In this document: positions 8,456 to 18,569 of the stretch, in pieces | Layout: the number at the start of each line of letters is the position of its first letter | Position numbering within the stretch: position 1 is the stretch's first letter | Assembly (NCBI RefSeq): GCF_025685655.1 | Contig: NZ_JAGSYG010000008.1 | Span: 102,593-166,592, forward strand | DNA length: 64,000 bases | Direction: 5' to 3' | DNA from: Acidicapsa ligni | GTDB lineage: Bacteria > Acidobacteriota > Terriglobia > Terriglobales > Acidobacteriaceae | Made by a program: the position numbers and the translations under genes | The notes under the pieces: generated by a model | What the model was told of the DNA's origin: nothing | What the model saw: only the letters and a program-made list of their open reading frames with translations | The model's database searches: none

Positions 8456-8827
8456 GTACTTTCTCCAATCACGAGATTCTAAATTGTTTGCACTGTCCGT
8501 GGCTGGCTTCTGCCCTCGATGTGGGAGCATTCCCAGGCGACATGGATCGTTCCACCAGTCTTTATTGTGAAGTTGCACTACTGTGACGAGTACTGTCTCT
8601 CTAAGAGCGTCGAGCAGGGCAATCACTCACTACGGCTTCACAACGACCTCACAACGGCATGGCATCATATATTTCGGTTGCTTCGCTTTCTGCGTAAGAC
8701 CGTTATACTTCTGTCACTAGGACGTACTCCGACATCTTCAGCAAGAGACAAGTTTGCATTCTTAGATGGGCGGACCGAATGAGCGACTCATCTCAGGTTG
8801 CATAAACCAATTAAAAGGATCCCGATC
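8456..8827. other. Divergent intergenic region between the GH5 and cyanase genes
   Basis: 372 bp without a supportable gene. It must hold the two divergent promoters. The ribosome sites are visible at both ends (GGAGAA for the GH5 gene, AAAAGGA at 8813-8819 for cynS). I saw no clear operator palindrome. Confidence 0.5.
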
Positions 8828-9277
8828 ATGTTGAGCAGAGAAGAGCTAACATCGAAAATTCAGGACGCGAAGCTTAGCCGTGGTTTGAGCTGGAAGGACA
8901 TTGCGAAGGAAATCGGCCCTGGCTCCCCGATTTTCTACACAGCCGCGCTACTTGGACAAATGACATTGACTAAACCCGAAGCCGAAAACGCGGCCAGACT
9001 TCTGGGCCTGAGTGAGTTGGAAGCGAGCATCCTAACCCAGCCTCCGAGTCGCGGGTCTCTGACGACGCTGCCACCTACAGATCCTCTCATTTATCGTTTC
9101 TACGAACTCATTCAGACCTATGGGACGACGTGGAAGGCGCTTATCGAGGAAGAGTTTGGCGATGGCATCATGAGTGCTATCGACTTCGAAATGCAGATCG
9201 AGCGGGAACCAAATCCCAAGGGTGACAGGGTCAAGATAGGCATGTCCGGAAAGTTTCTTTCTTACAAGCGCTACTAG
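8828..9277 (+). CDS. cynS: Cyanase (cyanate hydratase)
   Basis: A 149-residue protein, close to the ~156 usual for the family. It converts cyanate and bicarbonate to carbamate and CO2, then ammonia. The N-terminal helical DNA-binding-like domain (LSWKDIAKEIG, SPIFYTAALLGQM) is followed by the catalytic domain with Arg90 and Glu93 in PLIYRFYEL and Ser116 in GIMSAIDF, the three catalytic residues known from the E. coli enzyme. It ends FLSYKRY. A TTG ten codons upstream is in frame, but AAAAGGA eight bases before the ATG at 8828 favours the shorter start. No cyanate transporter, carbonic anhydrase or CynR regulator is adjacent, so it stands alone. Confidence 0.95.
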   Translation: MLSREELTSKIQDAKLSRGLSWKDIAKEIGPGSPIFYTAALLGQMTLTKPEAENAARLLGLSELEASILTQPPSRGSLTTLPPTDPLIYRFYELIQTYGTTWKALIEEEFGDGIMSAIDFEMQIEREPNPKGDRVKIGMSGKFLSYKRY

Positions 9278-9453
9278 AGTGGTACACAACTCTACATCGC
9301 TCAACAGAAGCTAATTCGCTGATACGAATCCGATTTTGATGGGTGCACAGGCGATTATGTGCTTCGTGAGGACGTAAGCGTGGTCTTCGCAATTTGATAC
9401 AAGAGAGTGCAGTCCTCGGTGAAGGAACGCAGGCAAGTCGTGCGTGATTAGCT

Positions 9454-12297
9454 TTAAAAGGCAAACCGGACGCCTAACTCTATGCGCCTGGCGGTTTCGG
9501 CGGCCAATGATTGGCCGATGGCTGAAGACGAAAGGACTGTGTTCACGGCAGTGATGTTGGTGTGATTCAGAAGGTTTGCACTACGCGCGCTGAAGATAAG
9601 GGTGCGAGTTTTGTCCTTGGGGTTGAGTGTGAAGGCACGGCTCAAACTTGCGTCGAGATGCATGACGGTTGGCATGGTTCCCAGATTGCGCGGGACGTTT
9701 CCATTGACGGTGTTCGTGGTTAACAGTCCGAAGGGCGTACTGTAAGCACCTGAGCCCGGAGCCGATGCATAGGATGGGCGATCATTGAAATTCCCATCTC
9801 CATTTGCATCGGTGCCCGTGGTGATGTTGTAGGGAGTCCCATTTCTCACATCCAATATGGAGGAGAAATCCAGTTTGCGTGGAAGATGAAGGCTGCCGTT
9901 CGCGTATACGGCATTGTTGCCTACCCAATTGTCGCGGGAGTTTTCGCCGATGTTGCTGTAGCTTGATTGGGGACCGGAAGCGTCGCTTGTGTTGGATTTT
10001 CCATTGACGTGTACATAGGCGCCAGAAATACTGGCCCATTTGCCGGTGGGTCGATCCGCAGCGATAACAAACACATTGCCGCTTGAATGGCCGGCGTTTT
10101 GATACTGAATCACATTTTCATTCGGAGCGCCGGGGCGCGGGCTCATGAGCGCCGCAATTGGATCGGGCGGTATTCCAATGCAGGTGCCGAGAATCAACGG
10201 CGCATTGATGTTTCTGGACAGCAGTTGGTTCCAGCTTGAATACCAATAGAGCGTGGTCTCCAAATGCCAGCCGCCAGGGAATGTGCGCTCGATTCCGACA
10301 TGCGTTTGAAACGAAGAAATTTGGATGAGAGATCGCGGAAATTGATCGACAGCGCTGACGTGAATCGATCCTGAGACGGGCGTCAACGGGTTGTTATAAC
10401 TGGGCGAATATACCGTCGTCTCCTGTTGCCGGACGCCGTTGAGACGGGCCACCTCCGTTGCGAAACTCTGTTGGTTTGGAAAGTGAAAGATTCCTGCGCG
10501 CAGGTGAATGATCCAGGTGGACTTCTTATCGGGCGACCAGGACAGGCCAACGCGCGGAGAAAAGTTGCTAAAGCTGTTTGGAGATGTCTGAAGCTGATAA
10601 CGCAGGCCCCCGATCACGCTGAATTGTGGCGCCAGCTTGATTGCATCCTGGGCATACAGGCCGAGGCGCCATTGGGTTAAAGGGACGAGCGCCGTGCCGG
10701 TGGTAAGTTGATACGTGGTGGGCGAGCCGCCGGGGAGACTGAGCAATGCGCGGCGGTACTGTTCGATGCCGCTGATTGTGGTTGTCTGGCCAGTGGGATT
10801 GTTGTTTGCATCAAGTACCGGTGCGCTTCCGCCTCCAAACTGGAAGGCTCCATTGAAGGTATTGGGATCATAGTCGTGAACGAAGAACCCGAGTGACTGA
10901 GCACCAATCTTCCATGTGTGTTTTCCCTGTGTGACCATCAAATCGTCGTCGGCTTCGAGATCCTGTTCACGATTGTCCAGGTTCTGGCTTGTGGCTCCGC
11001 CTCCGGTGAAATAGCCGGCCACCTGGAGAGAAGGGTTCATTGAAACAGGGGTGTTCGCAGTGCGCTTCCAGGTGTAGCCGATCCGGGTTTCGTGCAATAT
11101 ATTGGTGCCCAGCGTCAAGGTGTTGTTCAGCCTCAAATCGTATTCGCTTACCAGGCTGGAATAACCGGCTTCAGCCAGCGTAAGTCCGCCAATGCCTTGG
11201 TTGCCGAGATTGTTGACGTTCGCGGTGAACGACACGGCCATGCTGTCGTTGACAGCTGCCTGCCAGTCATCGCGGGCGGAAGCTATCCAAAGCCGCTGTG
11301 GCGCCGAAACAGACTGCTGCAATGGACTCGGGTTGCCCTCCGCATCGAGCGTGACTGCATCGACCACATTGAATTCATCGATGTCGCGCTTCTCAAGCGC
11401 AAGAGCGAAACCATTCTTCTCTGCAACAACCGGGCCGCTTATTTCAAAACCGTATCTCTGTTTTCCGGCTGGCGTGGCGGTTGCCGAAAGTGGATCGGTG
11501 GCATTGAAGATTGCATTGCTGTCGGTGAAAAACAATGCACCGTGGTAGGGACTTGCGCCTGGTTTTGTGAAGATTTCAATCCGGCCCCCCAGGTAAGGAG
11601 CTGATTCGTACTCCGCTGAAAACAGGTCAGGGTTAACGCGGATTGAGGCGATGGATCCTTTGGGTGGAACCGCGCTGGCGTTTTCGAAGCCATCAACGGT
11701 GAGCAGTGCCGAACCGGGCATTCCTCCGCCACTCGCCGCTATAGCCTGCAATTCGCGGAGGAAATCATCGGGGTCGTCCGATAACTGCTGAACATCCCGC
11801 GTGCTGAGTGTGCGCGTTCCTACGCCGTGATCTGCGTCAAGTGCTGTTACGTCATCGCCCACCTGTATGTTGGTCGCAAGGTTGGCAATTTGCAGTTGGA
11901 TGTTGAGATGCGTGACCAGGTTTGGCGAGGGGGCGGCAGTGACGGAAGCGTCCGCAAAGCCGTCAGCCTGAACCGTGATGGCAACCTGATTTCCGCTCAG
12001 GCACGACAGAGTAAACTGCCCGGCTGGGTCTGTTGTCGCCTGCGAACTCCCGGCGATCTCGACTTTAGCATCGGCGATAACTGCTCCGCTGGGATCGGTG
12101 ACGATTCCCTCGACCGAGAATCCTTGCGGACAAGGCTGTTGGGCTATTCCATCAGAGAGGGCAGAGAAGGCCAATAGCGGAACCAGGGAAACAGTCAGCG
12201 TCCAAATTGTTCTTCGTATAAACGCACATGAGAAACTGCTCAAGGCGTAAAGAACCATTCGTGTTGGCAGTGAATTTTCGCTCCACTTTGGCTTCAT
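9454..12297 (-). CDS. Oar-like TonB-dependent outer-membrane receptor
   Basis: 947 residues. After a long N-terminal signal region (about 1-52, ending near GIAQQ) comes a carboxypeptidase-regulatory-like beta-sandwich (GFSVEGIVTDPSGAVIADAK) at about 60-140. Next is a degenerate plug (DDPDDFLRELQAIAASGGG, LTVDGFENASAVPPKGSI, with IRVNPDLFSAEY), then a long barrel ending RIELGVRFAF with a C-terminal Phe typical of outer-membrane barrels. This architecture is highly expanded in Acidobacteriota and is linked to uptake of large organic substrates. It is divergent from the LytS/LytR pair at 12483, which may regulate it. Substrate unknown. Confidence 0.9.
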   Translation of the reverse strand: MKPKWSENSLPTRMVLYALSSFSCAFIRRTIWTLTVSLVPLLAFSALSDGIAQQPCPQGFSVEGIVTDPSGAVIADAKVEIAGSSQATTDPAGQFTLSCLSGNQVAITVQADGFADASVTAAPSPNLVTHLNIQLQIANLATNIQVGDDVTALDADHGVGTRTLSTRDVQQLSDDPDDFLRELQAIAASGGGMPGSALLTVDGFENASAVPPKGSIASIRVNPDLFSAEYESAPYLGGRIEIFTKPGASPYHGALFFTDSNAIFNATDPLSATATPAGKQRYGFEISGPVVAEKNGFALALEKRDIDEFNVVDAVTLDAEGNPSPLQQSVSAPQRLWIASARDDWQAAVNDSMAVSFTANVNNLGNQGIGGLTLAEAGYSSLVSEYDLRLNNTLTLGTNILHETRIGYTWKRTANTPVSMNPSLQVAGYFTGGGATSQNLDNREQDLEADDDLMVTQGKHTWKIGAQSLGFFVHDYDPNTFNGAFQFGGGSAPVLDANNNPTGQTTTISGIEQYRRALLSLPGGSPTTYQLTTGTALVPLTQWRLGLYAQDAIKLAPQFSVIGGLRYQLQTSPNSFSNFSPRVGLSWSPDKKSTWIIHLRAGIFHFPNQQSFATEVARLNGVRQQETTVYSPSYNNPLTPVSGSIHVSAVDQFPRSLIQISSFQTHVGIERTFPGGWHLETTLYWYSSWNQLLSRNINAPLILGTCIGIPPDPIAALMSPRPGAPNENVIQYQNAGHSSGNVFVIAADRPTGKWASISGAYVHVNGKSNTSDASGPQSSYSNIGENSRDNWVGNNAVYANGSLHLPRKLDFSSILDVRNGTPYNITTGTDANGDGNFNDRPSYASAPGSGAYSTPFGLLTTNTVNGNVPRNLGTMPTVMHLDASLSRAFTLNPKDKTRTLIFSARSANLLNHTNITAVNTVLSSSAIGQSLAAETARRIELGVRFAF

Positions 12298-12482
12298 TTC
12301 GGCTCCTATCGTGCTTGTGCAGCTTGTCCAGCTTCACGATAGGAACAAAGAGAAATTTTTCAAAAACAATCGGGACGAGTAGTATTCAGCGCGTGCCGGA
12401 TCGTAGCACTGACCTAATCATGCTTTCCCAGCAGTGGCGGCCGGACTTAAGATCGCGTAAGAGGACAAAGCCGGAGTAGCCG

Positions 12483-13646
12483 ATGAATTCGCCAATGCAG
12501 TCTTTGAAGAACCCGATTCTCCGATTCGCGCAGTTCTTCGGGCTGTGGACCGCTGTTGCTTTTATGTTTGCGCTCCAGTGGTATAGCTATGACTCGCTGC
12601 ACGGACACTCGGGTCCTTTTGTCGTATACCTTCGCTGGAATCTTGAGCAGTGGTATGCGTGGCTGCTGATCTCTCCGCTGGTGCTGCGTCTGGCTGCAAA
12701 ACGACCGATCGACCCGCAGCATCCGTTACGTTTCCTTCCTCTCCATCTGTTGGCGAGCGTGCTCTTCGCACTTCTGGCTGTCTCGGTTCAATCGCTGCTC
12801 GTAGTTTTCCTCGAACCGGATGCTCCGCCTCTCAGCCAATTCTCCGCGTTCTTGCTTGGCATTCGCGCTAACGTGGCCCTGTTATTAAGCAAAGATGTTG
12901 CGATGGGAATCGTCGCCTATTGGGCTCTTACGGGATTGGCCCAGACTCTGCATTTCTACAGGGAAAGCAGTAATCGGCAACTGCGAGAATCTCAACTCGA
13001 AGGTCAGTTGGCACAGGCTCAACTGCAGGTTTTGGAGATGCAGTTGCACCCGCATTTTCTTTTCAATACGCTTCATGCCATTGGGACGCTGATTCATGAG
13101 GATCCCGAGTCGGCGGAGCAAATGCTGCTAAATTTGAGCGCTTTGCTGCGCGTCTTTCTTGAGGAAGAATCGTCACAGCAAATCTCGTTGCGGAGAGAGT
13201 TACACCTTGTCGATCTTTACTTGAGTATTCAGAGAATTCGGTTCAAGGATCGGTTAACTGTGCGTCTGGCGATCGATTCAGAGACTCTGAATTGCGCCAT
13301 ACCGAGCTTGATCCTTCAACCATTGGTAGAGAACGCAATTGTCCACGGTATTGCGAAGAACCCTGGCAGCGATGAAGTAGAGATAAGCAGTTCAACGCGG
13401 TCGGGAAGGCTTGAGATCAGGATCAGCAACAGCAACAGTTCCTTACCTGGTAATATGACCGCCGATGAAGTGAATTGGGGTGTCGGGTTGACGAACACCA
13501 TGCAAAGACTCAGGCAGACCTACAACGGCTCCGCTCAACTATCGCTCCGGGCGGGTTCGCCGCGTGGAGTCATCTGCGAAATTTCTATGCCTTTCCGATT
13601 AGCGCTCTCTTCGAATACTCCAGAAGAGGAATTGCTCCCGTTATGA
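12483..13646 (+). CDS. LytS/YehU-type sensor histidine kinase
   Basis: A 387-residue membrane kinase. About four hydrophobic segments occupy residues 15-150 (FGLWTAVAFMFALQW, WLLISPLVLRL, LLASVLFALLAVSV, MGIVAYWALTG). A short coiled coil leads to the His_kinase domain with QLHPHFLFNTLHAIGTL (phosphoacceptor His about 193), then a HATPase domain with LILQPLVENAIVHG (N box) and NWGVGLTNTMQRL (G box). The stop overlaps the ATG of the LytTR regulator, so both are co-translated. The signal is unknown. Confidence 0.92.
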   Translation: MNSPMQSLKNPILRFAQFFGLWTAVAFMFALQWYSYDSLHGHSGPFVVYLRWNLEQWYAWLLISPLVLRLAAKRPIDPQHPLRFLPLHLLASVLFALLAVSVQSLLVVFLEPDAPPLSQFSAFLLGIRANVALLLSKDVAMGIVAYWALTGLAQTLHFYRESSNRQLRESQLEGQLAQAQLQVLEMQLHPHFLFNTLHAIGTLIHEDPESAEQMLLNLSALLRVFLEEESSQQISLRRELHLVDLYLSIQRIRFKDRLTVRLAIDSETLNCAIPSLILQPLVENAIVHGIAKNPGSDEVEISSSTRSGRLEIRISNSNSSLPGNMTADEVNWGVGLTNTMQRLRQTYNGSAQLSLRAGSPRGVICEISMPFRLALSSNTPEEELLPL

Positions 13647-14413
13647 CCATCCGAACCATCATTGTGGATGACGAGCCATTGGTGCGAAGCAGCATCGTGA
13701 GGGCGTTGCGGCACGACAAGGACATCGAAGTGGTATGCGAGTGCGGAGACGGTATTGCTGCGATTGATGCAATCCAGAGCATCCAGCCTGATTTGTTGTT
13801 TCTTGACGTTCATATGCCCGGATTCAGCGGGCTTGAGGTTCTTACTCGGTTGGATGAAGTTCAGCCGCTGATTACGATCTTTGTTACGGCGCACAGAGAC
13901 TATGCGATTGAAGCCTTCGACCGAAATGCAGTGGATTACATTCTGAAGCCCTTTGGCAGCGAACGGATTGAGCGCGCAGTTGCCCGAGCTAAAGCGCGCC
14001 TGACCAGCCCGTTGGATGGGAACTACGCAACGCAGCTTCTGCAAGCTTTGACGGCCATGCAGAAACAGCAGCAATATCTGGATCGGATCGCAGTACCGGT
14101 CCAAGGCAGGATCCTGCTTCTCGACGCCAAGAATATCGATTGGGTCGAAGCGGATCGGAACTGCGTATTGGTTCATGCGGGAAAGCTTGTGTATGAGATG
14201 CGCACGACGCTTTCGAGCCTGGAATCTCAACTGAACCCGAAGCAATTTGTTCGCATACACCGGTCGACGCTGGTGAATGTTTCCCGGGTAAAGGAGATCC
14301 ATCCTTGGTTCCACGGCCATCATAAAGTGATTCTGATCGACGGCAGGGAACTGCGAATGAGTCGCTACCAGAGTGAGAGTGCGAAGCAACTTCTGGGACG
14401 TTTGACTGAGTAG
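13643..14413 (+). CDS. LytTR-family response regulator
   Basis: A 256-residue partner of the LytS-type kinase. The receiver at 1-120 has IIVDDEPLVR, the phosphoacceptor Asp in LLFLDVHMPG and the Lys in DYILKPFG. The LytTR DNA-binding domain covers about 150-255 (ILLLDAKNIDWVEAD, LSSLESQL, FVRIHRSTLVNVSRVKEI, LRMSRYQ). The ATG at 13643 overlaps the kinase stop (ATGA). An upstream in-frame ATG at 13475 would only read through the kinase gene. Likely targets are promoters nearby, such as the divergent Oar-like receptor. Confidence 0.92.
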   Translation: MTIRTIIVDDEPLVRSSIVRALRHDKDIEVVCECGDGIAAIDAIQSIQPDLLFLDVHMPGFSGLEVLTRLDEVQPLITIFVTAHRDYAIEAFDRNAVDYILKPFGSERIERAVARAKARLTSPLDGNYATQLLQALTAMQKQQQYLDRIAVPVQGRILLLDAKNIDWVEADRNCVLVHAGKLVYEMRTTLSSLESQLNPKQFVRIHRSTLVNVSRVKEIHPWFHGHHKVILIDGRELRMSRYQSESAKQLLGRLTE

Positions 14414-14488
14414 TCGAACGGGGTGAAAAGGGGCTTCCAGCTATAGGGTTATATCGCCTTCAATTCGTGTTACGCACCGTGGTAAGAC

Positions 14489-14863
14489 TTATGCCAGCTC
14501 GTTCAATTTTGCCAGCAAATCGGATGGATGTATTGGCTTTGATAGAACGTCGAACTGATGGCCTGATTTCCTGGCGTCCTCAAGTAAATCGGCGGTGATG
14601 GCTTGCCCGGAGAATAGCAGCGTCTTGCACTGAGGCCATCGGCTTTGGAAAAGAATTGCCAGTTCGATTCCAGACAAACCGGGCATGACTACGTCTGTGA
14701 TCATCAGGTCGGGCGCTTCAACGGATGCGGCATCGATTGCTTCCTGCGCATTTTCGAAGGCAGCGGTTCGAAAGCCAACCTGCCGCAATATGGCCGCTAC
14801 GGTTTGCGCGATAATCTTTTCGTCATCGACGACGAAGATATATTTGGATTTATTGTCAGTCAC
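14489..14863 (-). CDS. Single-domain response regulator (CheY-like)
   Basis: A 124-residue stand-alone receiver. It has FVVDDEKIIAQTV, the phosphoacceptor Asp in LMITDVVMPGLSG, LLFSGQ for the conserved Thr/Ser position and a Lys in VLSKPIHP. The GTG at 14863 is chosen because AAGAGGG lies just ahead. An ATG five codons earlier and one 21 codons earlier are also in frame. It lies 141 bp after the REC-PAS-kinase gene on the same strand and is probably the terminal receiver of this phosphorelay. No DNA-binding output is present. Confidence 0.85.
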   Translation of the reverse strand: MTDNKSKYIFVVDDEKIIAQTVAAILRQVGFRTAAFENAQEAIDAASVEAPDLMITDVVMPGLSGIELAILFQSRWPQCKTLLFSGQAITADLLEDARKSGHQFDVLSKPIHPSDLLAKLNELA

Positions 14864-15004
14864 ATGACCCTCTTGCATTAGAGGGTTGGATATCGATTGG
14901 GGTTGTACACGACTGCGATTTCGCATGCGATTTAGTACTTCCGAAGTATCAGCCTTTGAAATTCAGGCATAGTCGTATTCAAAGGCCAAAACGGGCAAAG
15001 CGGT

Positions 15005-16444
15005 TTACGTCCTATCCTGTATGCAAGGAAGCACCACGGTAAAACAGGTACCCGAGTTCAAACTGGCATGACAACTTCTGACTGTGATTCTTCCTCGGTG
15101 TTCCTGGACTATATTTGCGCTGAGCCACAAGCCGATGCCGGAGCCTTTCAGCTCTTTGGTGGAGTAAAACGCTTCGTAAATTCTGGGCAAAACCGCCGAT
15201 GAAATGCCAACTCCGTTATCCGCGATGGATACTCGGACTACCGGCTCGAGATTCGGGCCCCATTTGCTGATTTGGGATACTCTGATTCGGATTTGTCCGT
15301 TTTCGAAAGACGCTTCGACAGCATTGCGCAGCAAGTTCAAAAATACCTGACGAAGCTGTGCCGGATAGCCATCGATTCGCAGGTTGGTTGGCCATTCCTT
15401 ACGAATTTTGAGGTTTTTCTTGAGGATGTCCCGGTTGCTGAAGGCTAGAACATCGTTCAGGAGTTCCGGTAGCAGGATGGAAACAGGAACCAGGGACTCT
15501 CTGTTGAAGGAGAGAATTTGCCTTGCGATACGCGAGACTCTATCTAGCTCCTCCTGAGCGGAGGTTAGATATTTTTTCGAGGTTTCCTGATCGGAGAGAG
15601 AAGTATTTAGCAGGTAGAGCAGGTTGGTGATGGCTTCGAGAGGGTTGTTGATCTCGTGTGCGATGGTATTGGCCATTCGTCCAGTTGCGACAAATCTTTC
15701 GTTCACGACGATGGCTGCCTGGGCACGTTTTTGATCGGTGATCTCGGACAGAACCAAGATGCTTCCGCTCAGAGTTTCCTGAGATATTACGGGGGCCAGG
15801 GAAAAGCGGAAATAACGTGAATCGCGCTCGACCTCTCTAGCTGGCGTAAAGTCAGTCGCTCCGATTTCGATTCCGAAGCTGTGATGCATCAACTCCTGGA
15901 ATGAGACTGCTTCAATCTGGCTGTAGGAGCGACCTAGAAAACCGGTCATCGCTCGATTGCTGCGTTGCACCGCTCCTGACATATCAATCAGGGCAACGCC
16001 TTCACTGAGAGCGTCGAAGGTGGCCTGCCATTGTTGACCGAGAAGCCTGGTGCTCGCCTCGGCATCGTGCAGACGGATCAGCGATTTGACGGTTGCAATA
16101 AGCAGGTTTGAATCGACCGGTTGAGCGAGAAAGGCATCGGCGCCGCTCTCAAGTGCGTGTACCTTGCTCTCGCTACTGAGGAACGCGGCGGATAGTTGCA
16201 GCACGGGAATGTGCGCGGTGAGCGGATTCGCCTTGAGGCGTCGGCAAACTTCGTAACCGAGAATGTCGGGGAGCTTTACATCCAGTATAACGACCTTGGG
16301 GTGCTGGTTTGCGAGCTCCAATGCCTCTTTCCCGGTGGATGCTTCGAGGACATCAAATCCCAATCGGCGGAGCGTGTGGGTGACCAGATAGCGATTGGCC
16401 GGCCGGTCATCTACGATGAGAACCCTGGCGGGGCTGGATGTCAC
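15005..16444 (-). CDS. Hybrid sensor histidine kinase (REC-PAS-HisKA-HATPase)
   Basis: 479 residues with an N-terminal receiver (VLIVDDRPANRYL, phosphoacceptor Asp55 in VVILDVKLPD), a PAS domain at about 130-240 (ATFDALSEGVALIDMSG), HisKA with MANTIAHEINNPLEAI (phosphoacceptor His about 265), and HATPase with QVFLNLLRNAVEASF, VSIADNGVGIS and KGSGIGLWLS. There are no transmembrane segments, so it is a soluble kinase controlled through its receiver. The ATG overlaps the end of the upstream kinase gene by four bases (16441-16444). The two should be made together and may act in series. Confidence 0.92.
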   Translation of the reverse strand: MTSSPARVLIVDDRPANRYLVTHTLRRLGFDVLEASTGKEALELANQHPKVVILDVKLPDILGYEVCRRLKANPLTAHIPVLQLSAAFLSSESKVHALESGADAFLAQPVDSNLLIATVKSLIRLHDAEASTRLLGQQWQATFDALSEGVALIDMSGAVQRSNRAMTGFLGRSYSQIEAVSFQELMHHSFGIEIGATDFTPAREVERDSRYFRFSLAPVISQETLSGSILVLSEITDQKRAQAAIVVNERFVATGRMANTIAHEINNPLEAITNLLYLLNTSLSDQETSKKYLTSAQEELDRVSRIARQILSFNRESLVPVSILLPELLNDVLAFSNRDILKKNLKIRKEWPTNLRIDGYPAQLRQVFLNLLRNAVEASFENGQIRIRVSQISKWGPNLEPVVRVSIADNGVGISSAVLPRIYEAFYSTKELKGSGIGLWLSANIVQEHRGRITVRSCHASLNSGTCFTVVLPCIQDRT

Positions 16445-18564
16445 AGTTCGATCCCCACGGAGCCAAGTACGCGGTGCAATCGATCGGTGCTCTGTTGATC
16501 GTTGAATGCTTCCTTGGGATAGATGATCGCTCCTCCGCTGGTAAGTGTCTCAATCTCCTTGTTTGAGAGACTTTTCGATGAATGGACGACGACTGGAATC
16601 TCATCCGTAATTGGGTTGCTGCGCAGTTCCCGCAGCACTTCAAATCCATTCAGGTCGGGCATGATGATGTCGAGGAACATGGCATCGGGCAAATAGTCCG
16701 TTGCCATGCGGATCGCATCTCTTCCGTTACGGGCCTCAAGGATACGCAGGCCCAGCTTTGCGAGCCTGTCTCCTAATACGTAGCGAGTGACCTCATCATC
16801 CTCTGCAAGCAGGATGGTTTTGGATTTCTTTCCATCTACGATTTCCCGGATGGTATTGACCAGGGTAAGTGGGGCAATGGGCTTGGGGAGAAACGCTGTG
16901 GCTCCCGCTTCAATTGGTTCCCTGGCATCATCGACTACGCTGACGACAAGGACAGGACCTGTGTAGCCGATCTCCCTGCTCTCGAGGATGAAATGCAGGC
17001 AATCCTTTTGATCGAGGATGCGATCGAGAACGATCAAGGCAGGCGGGAAACGGCGAATTGCAGCGCGGGCCTCGGGGATACTTGAGGTGAATACGAGATG
17101 ATAGTTCTGATTTTTAAGCGATGATTCGTTGACGAACATGGTCTCGCGATTGTCTTCGATAAAGAGAATGGTTGCGCCCGTTCCGTTGGGCGATCCAGAT
17201 GGGTCGAAGGGGGTTGGAAAGCCATCGAGACGCATGGGCATCCTGGCGATGAAGGTCGATCCAACGCCGACTTCGCTTTCCACTTCGAGACTGCCTTCCA
17301 GAAGTTCCGCGAGCCGTTTGGAGAGAGGAAGACCCAGACCTGTTCCTCTGACTTTGCTCTGCAGTTCGCCATCGATCTGAACGAACTCCTCGAAGATGCG
17401 CTCCTGATCCTCTCGTGCGATTCCGATGCCGGTGTCGGCGACGCGGAAGATGATGGTTGTGGCGTCAGCTTCCGCGGTGACCCGGATGTGTCCGCGGCGG
17501 GTGAACTTCAAGGCGTTTGAGATGAGATTCCGCAGGATCTGGGAAATTTTGCCTTCGTCGGTGTAGAGCGGTGGAATGTCGGGATTGGCCTCGAAGATGA
17601 GATCGAGGCTATTGCCGCCGAGCAGTGGTTTCAGCATTCCGCGCAGTGAGCCGAAGAGTTCCTGAACTTCGAAGTGTCGAGGCTTGACATCGATCTTGCC
17701 TGCCTCGACCTTGGAAAGATCGAGCAGATCATTGACCAGCTCGGAGAGTTCTCCGGCAGATCGCTGGATATAGTTGATCTGCTTTTCCTGCTCGGGGGTG
17801 AGTTCGCCGTCGGACCGGTCGAGGAGTAGACGGCTCAGGGATGAGATGGAGTTTAGAGGGGTGCGAAACTCGTGCGAAAGGTTCGATAAAAAACGGGTCT
17901 TGAGGTCAGAGACGCGAGTCAGATCGACGGCTCTCTGATCGAGTTCTGCATAGAGTGCGACTACGCCACGGTTGGTATCTTCCAGTTCGCTGTTCAGTTG
18001 AGCGAGCGCTTCCTGACTCTCGCGAAGCTCCGCCAGAGTTTTCAACAATTCCTGATTTTGGCGTTCGACCTCGTCGAAGGGATCCGACGGGCTGGTTTGT
18101 GCCAGTTTCGCGATCAATTGCTTGATCCGATTGGCGTCGAACCTGAGCGCTGTCGGCGGAAGCGGCTTGCCGGCCTCAACCTGTGTGCCTGATGGCGAGG
18201 AGCGGATCTTGAAAATCTCCAGGAGGCGCTTGGTGCCGATGATGCCCTGGCCCATGCCGGTTTTGGAGACGTACTGACCATTCAGGATCGTATCCAGATT
18301 GGAAATTCCAGGGCCAGAGTCTGTGACGTAAATGATGAAAGTCTGAGGAACGTCATCCACTACGAGAAACTCGACGGCGCCTCCGGACGCGTAGCGGAAT
18401 GCATTCCGGGCCAGTTCCGAGGCAGCGGTTGCGAGTCGAATCTGCTCCTGGTGATCAAATCCAAGGAGAGCTGCGACATCTCTTGCGCGCTGCCGGGCAT
18501 GGACGACGTGGCGATCCTGGCGCAGCTTTACAGTCGATATGGAGAATCTAGCTGATTCGCTCAC
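16441..18564 (-). CDS. Hybrid histidine kinase with RsbT-like N-terminal ATPase and two C-terminal receivers
   Basis: 707 residues. Residues 1-140 form an RsbT/RsbW-like GHKL ATPase (ATAASELARNAFRYASGG, VTDSGPGI, GMGQGIIGTKRLLE), closely matching the RsbT encoded upstream. A coiled coil (about 165-215) leads to HisKA with FLSNLSHEFRTPLNSI (His231), a second HATPase (ILRNLISNALKFT, VADTGIGI, GTGLGLPLSK), then receiver 1 (ILFIEDNRETM, Asp in IVLDRILD) and receiver 2 (ILLAEDDEVTRYVL, MFLDIIMPDLNG). A kinase fused to an RsbT-like module inside a stressosome operon suggests that stressosome release is read out as a phosphorelay. That link is inference. It starts five bases after the phosphatase gene. 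Confidence 0.9.
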   Translation of the reverse strand: MSESARFSISTVKLRQDRHVVHARQRARDVAALLGFDHQEQIRLATAASELARNAFRYASGGAVEFLVVDDVPQTFIIYVTDSGPGISNLDTILNGQYVSKTGMGQGIIGTKRLLEIFKIRSSPSGTQVEAGKPLPPTALRFDANRIKQLIAKLAQTSPSDPFDEVERQNQELLKTLAELRESQEALAQLNSELEDTNRGVVALYAELDQRAVDLTRVSDLKTRFLSNLSHEFRTPLNSISSLSRLLLDRSDGELTPEQEKQINYIQRSAGELSELVNDLLDLSKVEAGKIDVKPRHFEVQELFGSLRGMLKPLLGGNSLDLIFEANPDIPPLYTDEGKISQILRNLISNALKFTRRGHIRVTAEADATTIIFRVADTGIGIAREDQERIFEEFVQIDGELQSKVRGTGLGLPLSKRLAELLEGSLEVESEVGVGSTFIARMPMRLDGFPTPFDPSGSPNGTGATILFIEDNRETMFVNESSLKNQNYHLVFTSSIPEARAAIRRFPPALIVLDRILDQKDCLHFILESREIGYTGPVLVVSVVDDAREPIEAGATAFLPKPIAPLTLVNTIREIVDGKKSKTILLAEDDEVTRYVLGDRLAKLGLRILEARNGRDAIRMATDYLPDAMFLDIIMPDLNGFEVLRELRSNPITDEIPVVVHSSKSLSNKEIETLTSGGAIIYPKEAFNDQQSTDRLHRVLGSVGIEL

Positions 18565-18569
18565 TCACT

